This document shows, in pieces, positions 40,325-50,900 of a stretch of 64,000 nt of DNA. Origin of the DNA: Proteiniphilum sp. X52 (GTDB lineage: Bacteria > Bacteroidota > Bacteroidia > Bacteroidales > Dysgonomonadaceae). Location of the stretch: NCBI RefSeq assembly GCF_003712195.1, contig NZ_RDSD01000004.1, positions 155,780 through 219,779 on the forward strand, read 5' to 3'. Below the pieces are notes generated by a model. That model was not told where the DNA came from and did not search any database. It was given only the letters and a program-made list of their open reading frames with translations. How positions within the stretch are numbered: the first letter of the stretch is position 1; each line of letters begins with the position of its first letter. A program made the position numbers and the translations under genes.

Positions 40325-41869
40325 ATGAAACTAAAGAGAACTTTCTACGTTGTACTACTATCACTTATCGGTAGTAGTGTGTCTATCACGGCCCAGAACC
40401 GATTGATCATCGAAGCCGACCGCGGACAGAACACCATCAACCGGCATATCTACGGTCATTTTTCCGAACATCTGGGGCGCTGTATTTATGGCGGATATTG
40501 GGTGGGCGAAGACTCGCCAGTTCCCAATACCCGCGGCATCCGTGACGATGTGGTGCAGGCGCTGAAAGACATCCGTATTCCCAACCTGCGGTGGCCGGGT
40601 GGTTGCTTTGCCGACGAATATCACTGGATGGATGGTATAGGTCCCCGTGAAGATCGCCCTAAAATGATCAATACCCATTGGGGAGGCGTTGTGGAAGATA
40701 ACAGTTTCGGTACCCACGAGTTTCTCGACCTGTGCGAACAACTCGACGCAGAACCTTATATCTGCGGGAATGTAGGTAGCGGCACCGTGGGGGAGATGTC
40801 AAAATGGATCGAATACATCACTTTCGATGGTGAAAGCCCAATGGCTAATTTGCGGCGCAAGAACGGTCGCGAAGAGCCCTGGAAAGTGAAATTCTGGGGT
40901 GTAGGTAACGAAAGCTGGGGCTGCGGCGGCAATATGACTCCCGACTACTATTCCGACCTGTATCGCCATTACGCCACCTATTGCCGCAATTACGGCGACA
41001 ATCGTCTTTACCGGATTGCCTGCGGTGCTAACGGAGGTGATTATAACTGGACGGAAACTGTGATGAAAAACGCCGGCCACCATATGCAGGGTTTATCCTT
41101 ACATTACTATACCGTACCCAGGGACTGGTCAAATAAAGGTTCGGCAACCAATTTTGATGAAAAGGAATATTTCGCTACTATCGAAAAAACATTGTTCATG
41201 GACGAGCTGATCACCCAACATTCGGATATCATGGACCGTTACGACCCGCAAAAGAGAGTAGGAATGATTATTGATGAATGGGGCACATGGTATGATGTGG
41301 AGCCCGGCACCAACCCTGGTTTTCTCTATCAGCAGAACACCTTGCGCGATGCCATCGTTGCGGGTATCAACCTGAACATTTTCAACAACCACAGTGAGCG
41401 GGTACAGATGGCGAATCTGGCACAGACGGTGAACGTGTTGCAGGCTGTGATACTCACCGACGAGGAAAAGATGATACTTACTCCCACCTATTGGGTGTTC
41501 CATCTCTTCAAGGTGCATCAGGATGCCACGCGTCTGCCCATATCCTTTGCCGGGAACAAATACCGTCAGGGAGACAAAGAGATAGACGCGGTAAGCGTTT
41601 CCGCTTCGAAAGATGCCGGAGGTAAAATTCATATCACATTGGTAAATGCCGATCCGAACAATGAACAACGTATCTCAACACAGTTGGTTGGAGCATCGGC
41701 AAAGAAGGTGAGTGGTAAAATGGTCACTTCCGCTAAGATAAACGATTACAATAGCTTCGAACAACCGTCTAAAGTAACGGTGAGCGACTTCAAAGGCGCT
41801 TCGCTCTCCAATAGCGGTCTTTCGGTGGTATTGCCACCTAAATCGGTGGTGATGATTGAGGTGGAATAA
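40325..41869 (+). CDS. GH51 alpha-L-arabinofuranosidase 1
   Basis: Retaining alpha-L-arabinofuranosidase, 514 residues with signal peptide (ending SITAQ), so it works in the periplasm on arabino-oligosaccharides. Motifs: [35 protein letters not shown], acid/base Glu196 in [12 protein letters not shown], nucleophile Glu318 in [12 protein letters not shown], and a C-terminal beta-sandwich. First gene of the operon behind the copy-2 operator; it releases the arabinose handled by the four genes downstream. Confidence 0.94.
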   Translation: MKLKRTFYVVLLSLIGSSVSITAQNRLIIEADRGQNTINRHIYGHFSEHLGRCIYGGYWVGEDSPVPNTRGIRDDVVQALKDIRIPNLRWPGGCFADEYHWMDGIGPREDRPKMINTHWGGVVEDNSFGTHEFLDLCEQLDAEPYICGNVGSGTVGEMSKWIEYITFDGESPMANLRRKNGREEPWKVKFWGVGNESWGCGGNMTPDYYSDLYRHYATYCRNYGDNRLYRIACGANGGDYNWTETVMKNAGHHMQGLSLHYYTVPRDWSNKGSATNFDEKEYFATIEKTLFMDELITQHSDIMDRYDPQKRVGMIIDEWGTWYDVEPGTNPGFLYQQNTLRDAIVAGINLNIFNNHSERVQMANLAQTVNVLQAVILTDEEKMILTPTYWVFHLFKVHQDATRLPISFAGNKYRQGDKEIDAVSVSASKDAGGKIHITLVNADPNNEQRISTQLVGASAKKVSGKMVTSAKINDYNSFEQPSKVTVSDFKGASLSNSGLSVVLPPKSVVMIEVE

Positions 41870-41928
41870 TTACCAATTACCGATTACTAATTACTAATTA
41901 CTAATTACCAATTACCAATTACCAATTG
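41868..41928 (+). repeat. AATTACC/AATTACT heptamer array
   Basis: Eight or so imperfect tandem copies of a 7-base unit (CAATTAC / TAATTAC) fill the gap between GH51 and araD and run up to the araD start. The reverse complement unit (GGTAATT) forms a second array at 52181-52251. Confidence 0.8.
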
Positions 41929-41931
41929 TCA

Positions 41932-42621
41932 ATGAATATACAAGAACTGAAACAGCAGGTATTCCAGGCTAACTTGGAGCTGGTAAAACACGGTCTGGTG
42001 ATCTTTACCTGGGGAAATGTAAGCGGTATCGACCGGGAAAAAGGATTAGTGGTGATTAAACCCTCCGGGGTGTCGTACGACGACATGAAAGCGGAAGACA
42101 TGGTGGTCGTGGATCTGGAGGGCAACATGGTGGAGGGCAGTTTGAAACCTTCGTCCGACACGCCTACTCATGTGGAATTATACAAAGCATTCCCTTCCAT
42201 AGGCGGGATAGCACATACCCATTCGACCTATGCCACCGCATGGGCGCAGGCCGGATGTGACATTCCCAACATCGGGACCACCCATGCCGATTATTTCAGC
42301 GGAGATATACCCTGCACGCGGGATATGACCGAACCTGAGGTGAATGGCGACTATGAAAAAGAGACCGGTACGGTTATCATTGAACGCTTCAAAGAACTGA
42401 ACCCCGCACACCTGCCCGGCGTGCTGGTGAAAAATCACGGACCTTTCTCCTGGGGAAAGGATCCGCGCGAGTCGGTTCATAATGCCGTCGTAATGGAACA
42501 GGTGGCGAAAATGGCTTTTATCGCCTATCAGGTCAACCCCAACATCACCATGAACGAATTGCTTATCCAAAAGCATTTCTACAGAAAACACGGACCCGCA
42601 GCATATTACGGACAAAAATAA
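41932..42621 (+). CDS. araD: L-ribulose-5-phosphate 4-epimerase
   Basis: Class II aldolase-fold epimerase that turns L-ribulose 5-phosphate into D-xylulose 5-phosphate, the last step before the pentose phosphate pathway. 229 residues from the ATG at 41932 (MNIQELKQQ). Zinc and substrate motifs: [49 protein letters not shown], and [10 protein letters not shown]. Cytoplasmic, no signal. Complete and of normal size. The start follows directly on the heptamer array, with no visible ribosome-binding sequence. Confidence 0.96.
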   Translation: MNIQELKQQVFQANLELVKHGLVIFTWGNVSGIDREKGLVVIKPSGVSYDDMKAEDMVVVDLEGNMVEGSLKPSSDTPTHVELYKAFPSIGGIAHTHSTYATAWAQAGCDIPNIGTTHADYFSGDIPCTRDMTEPEVNGDYEKETGTVIIERFKELNPAHLPGVLVKNHGPFSWGKDPRESVHNAVVMEQVAKMAFIAYQVNPNITMNELLIQKHFYRKHGPAAYYGQK

Positions 42622-42635
42622 CGACTATTACAAGT

Positions 42636-42700
42636 AATTCTCAGTTCTTAATTCTCAGTTCTTAATTCTTAACTTTTAATTTTTAATTCATAATTCATCA
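42636..42700 (+). repeat. TTAATTC-type oligomer array before araA
   Basis: Imperfect tandem units of TTAATTCT / TCAGTTCT followed by TTTTAATTT and AATTCATAATTCATC. It fills the araD-araA gap and ends just before the araA start codon, like the arrays before araD and GH35. Confidence 0.7.
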
Positions 42701-42704
42701 ACTT

Positions 42705-44207
42705 ATGCAATTCAAAGATCAGGAAGTATGGTTTGTTACAGGAGCACAACTCCTGTACGGGGGCGACGCGGTGGTTACCGTAAATGCCCATTCGGAAGAA
42801 ATGGTCAAAGGGCTGAATGACGCGGGACTACTCCCCGTAAAGGTGGTCTATAAAGGGACTGCCAATTCATCGCCCGAAGTGGAGAAAGTATTCAAGGAAG
42901 CCAATACCGATGTGAAATGTATCGGTGTGATCACCTGGATGCACACTTTTTCTCCTGCCAAGATGTGGATCAGAGGTTTACAAAGCTTCAGGAAACCTTT
43001 AATGCATCTGCATACCCAGTTTAACAAGGAGATACCCTGGAATGAAATCGACATGGATTTCATGAACCTGAACCAATCAGCACACGGCGACCGTGAATTT
43101 GGACATATCACAAGCCGTTTGCGAATGCCCCGCAAAGTGGTGGTCGGCTATTGGAAAGATGAGGAGACACTGCGGAAAATTGCGGCGTGGATGCGGGTTT
43201 GTGCCGGTTGGGCCGACGCCCAGGGGATGTTGATCATTCGCTTTGGAGATAATATGAACAATGTGGCTGTAACGGACGGAGACAAGGTAGAAGCGGAGAT
43301 ACGTCTGGGATACCATGTCGACAATGCACCTATCGCGACCCTGGTCCCGTATGTGGAAGCAGTCACAGATGCCGAAATCGATGCCCTTGTTTTCGAATAC
43401 GAACAAATATACGACTTTGCCGAAGATTGCAGGAAAGGTGCCAAAAAACATCAATTCGTACGCGATGCCGCGGCACAGGAAATAGGATTGCGCCGTTTCC
43501 TCCAGGATAAGGGTGCCAAAGCCTTTACAACCAGCTTCAACGAGTTGGAAGGCATGAAACAGTTGATGGGATTCGCTTCTCAACGGCTGATGGCCGAAGG
43601 TTATGGATTTGGGGCTGAAGGCGACTGGAAAACTGCCGCCCTTGTACGTACCATGTGGGTAATGGGTCAAGGTTTACCCGGTGGACAATCGTTCCTCGAA
43701 GATTATACCCTGAATTTCGATGGGGAGAACAGTACCATACTGCAATCGCACATGCTCGAGATCAATCCCGATATTACAGGGACAAAACCACGCATCGAAG
43801 TGCATTTTCTTGGGATAGGTGATGCCCGCACCTGTGCCCGTTTGGTATTCCAGGCGCATGAAGGTAAAGGGGTGGCTGCCACTGTCGTGGATATGGGTAA
43901 CCGATTCCGCATGATTGTCAATGAAGTGGAAGTGGTAAAACCGCAAGCTTTACCCAAATTGCCGGTTGCCTGCGCATTATGGAAACCAATGCCTAACCTG
44001 GAGGTAGGAGCCGGTGCATGGATATTGGCCGGAGGAACACATCACACCAGTTTCTCTTTTTCAGTGACCACCGAAATGTTGGAAGACTATGCCGAAATAG
44101 CCGACATAGAACTGGTTGTCATCGATAAAGACACCACTATCCGTGATTTCCGGAAGAAACTGCGTGATAATGAGGTGTATTACCTGTTAAATAAAGCGTT
44201 AAAATAA
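42705..44207 (+). CDS. araA: L-arabinose isomerase
   Basis: Converts L-arabinose to L-ribulose, the first cytoplasmic step. 500 residues, the usual AraA length. Signature segments: VWFVTGAQLLYGGD at the start, GVITWMHTFSPAKMWI, HTQFNKEIPW, DFMNLNQSAHGDREFGH, and late in the protein GGTHHTSFSFSVT. Metal-binding Glu/His positions appear intact. Lies between araD and araB in one co-directional run. Confidence 0.97.
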   Translation: MQFKDQEVWFVTGAQLLYGGDAVVTVNAHSEEMVKGLNDAGLLPVKVVYKGTANSSPEVEKVFKEANTDVKCIGVITWMHTFSPAKMWIRGLQSFRKPLMHLHTQFNKEIPWNEIDMDFMNLNQSAHGDREFGHITSRLRMPRKVVVGYWKDEETLRKIAAWMRVCAGWADAQGMLIIRFGDNMNNVAVTDGDKVEAEIRLGYHVDNAPIATLVPYVEAVTDAEIDALVFEYEQIYDFAEDCRKGAKKHQFVRDAAAQEIGLRRFLQDKGAKAFTTSFNELEGMKQLMGFASQRLMAEGYGFGAEGDWKTAALVRTMWVMGQGLPGGQSFLEDYTLNFDGENSTILQSHMLEINPDITGTKPRIEVHFLGIGDARTCARLVFQAHEGKGVAATVVDMGNRFRMIVNEVEVVKPQALPKLPVACALWKPMPNLEVGAGAWILAGGTHHTSFSFSVTTEMLEDYAEIADIELVVIDKDTTIRDFRKKLRDNEVYYLLNKALK

Positions 44208-44266
44208 TCATTGCAACATGTGCCCATGAAAAACGTAATTGGCACATATCAACACATCAGCACATT

Positions 44267-45940
44267 ATGAAATACGTCATAGGATTAGACTACGGCACGG
44301 ACTCATGTCGTGCCGTCATTGCCGATGCTTTGAGCGGTAAGGAAATATCCACCGCCGTGAAATATTATCCGCGTTGGAAACAGGGGAAGTATTGTGATCC
44401 GAAAACTAACCGTTACCGCCAGCATCCGCTCGATTATATCGAGGTATTGGAAGAGAGTATCCGGGAAGCTTTAACGAAAGCCCCCGCAGGAACAGCAGGA
44501 AATGTAGTGGGGATGGCATTCGATACTACAGGATCGACACCTGTGCTGATCGACGAAGAAGGCACTCCTCTGGCCTTGCGCCCTGAGTTCGCCGAAAACC
44601 CCAATGCGATGTTCGTGCTCTGGAAAGACCATACGGCGGTGAGAGAGGCGGCCCAAATCAACGCGCTGGCAAAGAGATGGGAAATCGATTATACCGCTTA
44701 TGAAGGGGGCATTTATTCCTCCGAATGGGTATGGGCCAAGATGCTGCATATCCTGCGCGAAGATGAGCAGGTGCGGGGAACAGCTTATTCATGGGTGGAA
44801 CACTGTGACTGGATGCCCGCATTCATCACCGGGAATTCCAAACCGGAGACGATGCCGAGAAGCCGTTGCGCCGCAGGACACAAAGCGATGTGGCATGCTT
44901 CGTGGGGCGGACTGCCTTCCGAAGAATTCCTGATGGCGCTGGATCCGCTGCTTGCCGGCTTCCGTTCACGTTTGTATGAAGAGACCTATCCCAGCAATGT
45001 AAAAGTGGGACACCTCACTCCCGAATGGGCCGCACGGCTGGGGTTGACCACCCACGTGGCCGTGGCCGTGGGAGCGTTCGACTGCCACATGGGTGCCGTG
45101 GGAGCTCAGATCAAGCCGGGAGACTTTGTACGGGTGATCGGCACATCCACCTGCGATATCATGGCGGTGCCTTATGAGGAGATCGGCGACAAACTGATTC
45201 CGGGTATCTGCGGACAAGTGGACGGGTCGGTAATACCCGGAATGGCCGGACTGGAAGCCGGACAATCGGGCTTCGGAGATATTTATGCCTGGTTCAAGCA
45301 GGTATTGGAGTGGCCGCTCAAACTGCTCGTCAACAAATCGAATCTGCTGGATAGGGAAACAAAAGAAAAACTGGTTACAGAAATTGCAGATGCGATCATC
45401 CCCGAACTGACCAAGGAAGCTGAAAAAGTGCCGGTGGGCGAAAGTACTCTCATTGCCACCGACTGGATGAACGGGCGCCGCACACCCGATGCCAACCAAC
45501 TGTTGACGGGCTCTATTTGCGGATTGACGCTGGGAAGCACCGCCCCCCTGATCTTCAGGGCACTGGTAGAAGCAACTGCCTACGGTTCCAAGGCGATCGT
45601 CGATCGTTTTCTGGAAAACGGAGTGGAGATCAAAGAAGTGATCGGTATAGGCGGTATTTCTTTAAAATCACCTTTCGTGATGCAAACCTTATCCGATGTG
45701 TTGGGCATGCCCATCAAAGTGGCAAAAACCGAGCAGGCATGCGCCTTCGGAGCCGCCATGTTCGCAGCCGTTGCGGCAGGTGTATATGGGAAAGTGGAGG
45801 ATGCCCAGGATGCGATGGGACAAGGATTTGCTTTCGAATACCACCCGAACGCTGAAAATCACGCCGCATACATGGAGTTGTATAAGAAATACCAACAAAT
45901 AGCTCTTTTTACTGAGAATGAACTAACGCAAATCAATTAA
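44267..45940 (+). CDS. araB: L-ribulokinase
   Basis: FGGY-family kinase that phosphorylates L-ribulose to L-ribulose 5-phosphate. 557 residues. N-terminal actin-like ATPase motif YVIGLDYGTDSCRAVIADA, then FDTTGSTPVLIDEEGTPLAL, WKDHTAVREA, VIGTSTCDIMAVP, and the C-terminal GIGGISLKSPFVMQTLSDVL and EQACAFGAAMFAA. Cytoplasmic. Order araD-araA-araB, then symporter, is compact with gaps under 90 bases, which supports a single operon from the copy-2 operator. Confidence 0.96.
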   Translation: MKYVIGLDYGTDSCRAVIADALSGKEISTAVKYYPRWKQGKYCDPKTNRYRQHPLDYIEVLEESIREALTKAPAGTAGNVVGMAFDTTGSTPVLIDEEGTPLALRPEFAENPNAMFVLWKDHTAVREAAQINALAKRWEIDYTAYEGGIYSSEWVWAKMLHILREDEQVRGTAYSWVEHCDWMPAFITGNSKPETMPRSRCAAGHKAMWHASWGGLPSEEFLMALDPLLAGFRSRLYEETYPSNVKVGHLTPEWAARLGLTTHVAVAVGAFDCHMGAVGAQIKPGDFVRVIGTSTCDIMAVPYEEIGDKLIPGICGQVDGSVIPGMAGLEAGQSGFGDIYAWFKQVLEWPLKLLVNKSNLLDRETKEKLVTEIADAIIPELTKEAEKVPVGESTLIATDWMNGRRTPDANQLLTGSICGLTLGSTAPLIFRALVEATAYGSKAIVDRFLENGVEIKEVIGIGGISLKSPFVMQTLSDVLGMPIKVAKTEQACAFGAAMFAAVAAGVYGKVEDAQDAMGQGFAFEYHPNAENHAAYMELYKKYQQIALFTENELTQIN

Positions 45941-45958
45941 TCGGATAAAAAATAAACC

Positions 45959-47647
45959 ATGGCTCTATTAGATTGGATTGTTATCATATTATTCTGCTTC
46001 GTCCTGATAGGAATTATTGTTTGGGTGATGAGGCAAAAACAGGATAGTTCCGCAGATTATTTCCTGGGTGGACGTGATGCCACATGGATCGCTATCGGAG
46101 CATCCATTTTCGCCTCCAATATCGGGTCGGAGCACCTGATCGGACTGGCGGGCGCGGGCGCGTCGAGTGGTATGGCAATGGCCCACTGGGAAATACAGGG
46201 TTGGATGATCCTGATACTGGGATGGGTATTTGTGCCGTTTTATTCACGCAGTATGGTCTATACCATGCCCGAGTTTCTGGAACAGCGCTATAATCCTCAA
46301 TCACGGACAATATTATCGCTTATTTCATTGGTGAGTTACGTGTTGACGAAAGTAGCCGTGACAGTGTATGCCGGAGGACTTGTGTTTCAACAGGTGTTTG
46401 GGATACAGGAATTGTGGGGAATTGATTTTTTCTGGATATCGGCCATCGGCTTGATCCTTATCACGGCGATTTACACTATTTTCGGTGGAATGAGATCAGT
46501 GTTGTACACCTCCGTGCTTCAAACGCCTATACTGTTGTTGGGATCCCTTGTGATATTAGTGCTGGGGCTTCGCGAACTGGGCGGATGGGATGAAATGATG
46601 CGGATTGCGGGTGCCACGCCTGTCAACGAATACGGTGATACCATGACCGACCTGATACGCAGCAACCGCGATGCCAACTTCCCCTGGCTGGGTGCCCTGA
46701 TTGGATCGGCCATCATCGGGTTCTGGTACTGGTGTACAGATCAGTATATCGTTCAGCGTGTATTGTCGGGTAAAAACCAGAAAGAGTCCCGGCGGGGAAC
46801 CATCTTCGGCGCATATCTGAAACTGCTTCCCGTATTTTTGTTCCTGATACCGGGAATGATCGCTTACGCCCTCCACCAGCAGAGTCTGGCCAATGGCGGT
46901 TTCCTTCCCATGATGGCAAACGGAGTGCACAATGCCGACGCCGCTTTCCCCACACTGGTAGCCAAATTGTTGCCGGCCGGGGTGAGAGGACTGGTGGTGT
47001 GCGGAATCCTTGCGGCTTTGATGAGTTCGCTGGCATCGTTATTCAATTCTTCTTCGATGTTGTTCACTATCGATTTTTACAAACGGTTCAAACCCAATAC
47101 ATCGGAAAAGAAATTAGTCGTCATCGGACAGGTCGCCACGGTAGTGATCGTCATATTAGGTGTGCTCTGGATTCCTATCATGAGGAGTGTAGGCGACGTA
47201 CTCTATGCTTACCTGCAGGATGTGCAGTCGGTACTTGCACCGGGCATTGCCGCGGCATTCCTGTTGGGTGTCACCTGGAAACGTGCCAGCGCCAAAGGGG
47301 GTATGTGGGCACTTATTTCCGGAATGGTCATCGGGTTAACCCGGTTGGGCGCCAACGTCTTTTACAGCAATGCCGCGAATCCATCCCAAAACCTCTTTAA
47401 AGCGGTTTTTTATGATATTAACTGGCTCTTCTTCTGCGGTTGGATGTTCCTGTTCTGTATCATCGTGGTAATTGTAGTCAGCTTGTTCACCCAAGCACCG
47501 TCACCCGCCAAGATACAGGGATTGGTATTCGGAACGGCAACTGCCGGGCAACGTGCCGAAACACGCGCGAGCTGGAACAAGTGGGATATCATCCATACAA
47601 TGGTCATCCTGGGGATTACCGTGGCATTCTATATCTATTTCTGGTAA
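45959..47647 (+). CDS. Sodium/solute symporter, probable L-arabinose uptake
   Basis: Inner-membrane transporter of the sodium:solute symporter (SSS) family, 562 residues, about 14 hydrophobic helices. Family marks: QDSSADYFLGGRDATWIAIG, SIFASNIGSEHLIGLAGAGA, the sodium-site-like GFWYWCTDQYIVQRVLSGKN, and LMSSLASLFNSSSMLFTIDF. It starts 18 bases after araB, so the natural substrate is most likely arabinose crossing the inner membrane. Substrate is inferred from context only; SSS members of this branch also carry galactose or glucose. Confidence 0.9.
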   Translation: MALLDWIVIILFCFVLIGIIVWVMRQKQDSSADYFLGGRDATWIAIGASIFASNIGSEHLIGLAGAGASSGMAMAHWEIQGWMILILGWVFVPFYSRSMVYTMPEFLEQRYNPQSRTILSLISLVSYVLTKVAVTVYAGGLVFQQVFGIQELWGIDFFWISAIGLILITAIYTIFGGMRSVLYTSVLQTPILLLGSLVILVLGLRELGGWDEMMRIAGATPVNEYGDTMTDLIRSNRDANFPWLGALIGSAIIGFWYWCTDQYIVQRVLSGKNQKESRRGTIFGAYLKLLPVFLFLIPGMIAYALHQQSLANGGFLPMMANGVHNADAAFPTLVAKLLPAGVRGLVVCGILAALMSSLASLFNSSSMLFTIDFYKRFKPNTSEKKLVVIGQVATVVIVILGVLWIPIMRSVGDVLYAYLQDVQSVLAPGIAAAFLLGVTWKRASAKGGMWALISGMVIGLTRLGANVFYSNAANPSQNLFKAVFYDINWLFFCGWMFLFCIIVVIVVSLFTQAPSPAKIQGLVFGTATAGQRAETRASWNKWDIIHTMVILGITVAFYIYFW

Positions 47648-47672
47648 AAAGAAGTCAAACCGAAATAACAAA

Positions 47673-47819
47673 AAGGCTCCCGACGGGCAATGGCATGCTC
47701 TCTGGAGTCTGAATGACGAAGATGGAGCCATCGCCCCTGCGGTTTTACAGATTCAGAAAACAGGAGTTGCACTCGTCAATGAAGGGTTTAACGGTATTCG
47801 CGTGAAGACGAAAGAATAG
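47673..47819 (+). pseudogene. Small orphan fragment, possibly from a GH43-type N terminus
   Basis: An open frame reads KAPDGQWHALWSLNDEDGAI, then APAVLQIQKTGVALVNEG and a stop at 47817-47819. The first part resembles the N-terminal segment of some GH43-containing proteins of this phylum (APDGxWHAxWxLND). It has no start codon of its own and no catalytic part. It may be a relic of an ancestor of the trimodular gene just downstream. Weak call from motif memory. Confidence 0.3.
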
Positions 47820-47901
47820 CATGGCCGGAAATAAACCGATGAAAATATTTTTTGTTTGGAAATGGAGTTTTGATAGAAAAAATAATAATAGAGGAAACAG
47901 G

Positions 47902-50900
47902 ATGAATAGAAAAAAACTCAACTGGATAATCATTTTTCTTATTTGTGTCTCGTTTGCGAATGCTCAGATAAGTCCGCAGATAGAATATTTCAGGTTACAG
48001 GATGTCAGACTTTTGGAAAGTCCTTTCAAGCACGCGGAAGAATTAAACAAGCAATATTTGCTGGAGATGGATGCCGATCGACTCCTTGCACCTTTCCTGA
48101 GGGAGGCAGGTCTGCCACAGAAAACCGAGAGTTATACCAATTGGGAGAATACGGGGCTCGACGGGCACATCGGAGGGCATTACCTTTCCGGACTGTCGCT
48201 GATGTATGCATCTACCGCAGACGCGCGGATCAAAAGCCGGCTGGATTACATGCTCGCTGAACTCAAACGGTGTCAGGATGCGAACGGCAACGGATATATC
48301 GGTGGCGTACCCGGTGGAAAAGCGATCTGGGAAGAGGTTGCCGCAGGAAATATCCGTGCCGGCGGGTTCGACTTGAACGGTAAATGGGTGCCACTCTACA
48401 ATATCCATAAGACCTGCGCGGGACTGAGAGATGCCTGGCTGGTGGCAGGGAATGAAGAAGCGAAGGAGATGTTGATAAAAATGACCGATTGGGCAATCAC
48501 GCTTGTTTCCGGATTATCGGAAGAACAATTGCAGGATATGCTCCGCAGCGAACACGGCGGATTGAACGAAACCTTTGCCGACGTGGCAGCCATTACGGGT
48601 GACGAAAAATACCTCGAACTGGCGCGAAAGTTTTCCCATCAATTGATATTGGAACCTTTGCTTCACCGTCAGGATCAACTGACCGGAATGCACGCCAACA
48701 CCCAGATACCGAAAGTACTGGGTTTTAAACGTATTGCAGACCTCGAGGGCAATGAATCGTGGGAGAAGGCAGCCCGTTTCTTCTGGGAAACCGTGGTGGA
48801 AAACCGGTCGGTATCGATCGGGGGAAACAGTGTTTCCGAACATTTCAACCCCGTGGACGATTTCTCACGGATGATCAGCAGCATCGAAGGCCCTGAAACC
48901 TGTAACACCTACAATATGTTACGGTTAAGCAAAATGTTGTATCGGACCTCGAAAGATAAGAAATATGCAGACTATTACGAGCGTGCCCTTTACAATCATA
49001 TCCTCTCCACCCAACATCCGCATACGGGTGGATTCGTCTATTTCACGCAGATGCGTCCCGGGCATTACAGAGTCTATTCGCAACCGCATACCAGCATGTG
49101 GTGCTGCGTGGGGTCAGGCATGGAGAATCATTCGAAATACGGTGAGATGATCTATGCCCATACCGACAACGAGCTATATGTCAATCTTTTTATTCCATCG
49201 TTGTTAAAGTGGAAACAGCAGGATGCGGAGATCATTCAGGAAAACAACTTTCCCTATGAAGCCTCCACGCGGATTACCGTGAATCCCCGTGAACAGAAGC
49301 AGTTTACACTCTTATTGCGTTATCCTGGATGGGTAAATGAAGGAACCGTAAAAATTAAAGTGAACGGGAAACCATATCCGGTAGAAAATAAAAACGGATA
49401 TATTCCTGTCGACAGAAAATGGAAAAAGGGCGACAAAGTGGTGATGGAGATGCCTATGAGGTTGAAAGCCGAGCAACTGCCGGACGGTTCCGGCTACTAT
49501 TCGTTCCTGTATGGTCCGATAGTACTTGCTGCAAAAACCGGCACTGAAGACCTGGCCGGTTTGTTTGCCGATGACAGCAGAGGCGGGCATATCGCACACG
49601 GAAAACACATTCCGATGAAAAATATGCCACTGTTAGTGGGAGAGCCCGACAAGTTGGTCTCTTACCTCTCTCCCGTGCCCGGTAAGCCGCTGACCTTCCA
49701 TCTGGGCAACCTTTACCCGGAACAGTATGCAGAGGGTATGGAGCTGGTTCCCTTCTTCAGCCTGCATGAATCCCGCTATATCATTTACTGGCCGCAGGCG
49801 ACCGAAGAGGAGGCGGAACAGATCCGTCTTGAACAGGAAAAACAGGAGGCAGAAAGATTGAGACTGGATGCTGTGACCGAAGACAAGGTGGTATGCGGTG
49901 AACAACAACCCGAATCGGATCACTTTATCGAGTCTGATAATTCGAGAACGGGTGTTTTTGAGGATACACGCTGGCGTGAAGCAAACGGATGGTTCAGTTA
50001 TAAACTGAAGAACAGCGGCAGAAAAGCCCGTCACCTTTATCTGGCGTATTTCGACAGGGATCGTTCACGTAATTTCGAAATACTTGTCAATGATATACGG
50101 GTAAAGGGACTCTCATTAACGGGCAATAAGGGAGATGAGATGCAGAAGCTGATCGTTCCCATTCCGGAGAATATTTCCCGAAGCGAAACCCTCACTGTAA
50201 AATTCATGGCGATGCCGGGCAGTATGACGGCAAAGATCGCAGAAGCGCGTCTGCTCTCTCAATGTGTGGGAGAAACTGGATATGTCGCTTACCTCTTCGC
50301 CTATTTCACCGGTAACAGGGTGGAAGAAGAAGCGGTGAGGTATGCCATCAGCAGCAACGGCTACAATTATTATACGCTGAACGATAACCAGCCGGTGATC
50401 GACTCCAAGAAAATCAGTTCGACCGGCGGCGTGCGTGATCCCCATATTCTGCGGGGAGAAGACGGCAAGACCTTTTACATGGTGCTGACCGACATGACCT
50501 CATCCAAAGGATGGGACTCAAACCGCGCGATGGTGCTGCTCAAGTCCTCCGACCTGGTCAACTGGACATCGAACGTCATCAATATCCAGGAAAAATACGA
50601 AGGGCAGGAAGATCTGAAACGGGTATGGGCGCCGCAAACCATTTACGATCCGGAAGCCGGGAAATACATGGTATACTGGTCGATGAAACACGCAGACGGA
50701 GCTGATATCATTTACTATGCTTACGCCAATGACGATTTCACCGACCTGGAGGGAGAACCCCGTCCGTTGTTCCTGCCTGAAAACCGAAAATCGTGTATCG
50801 ATGGAGATATTATCTTCAAAGACGGCCTGTTCCATATGTTCTATAAGACCGAAGGAGACGGCAACGGCATCAAACTGGCGACTACCCGCTCGCTGACCTC

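Noticed and set aside
41868..42700. CRISPR array
   Set aside because: Units are about 7 bases with no spacers; these are simple tandem repeats.
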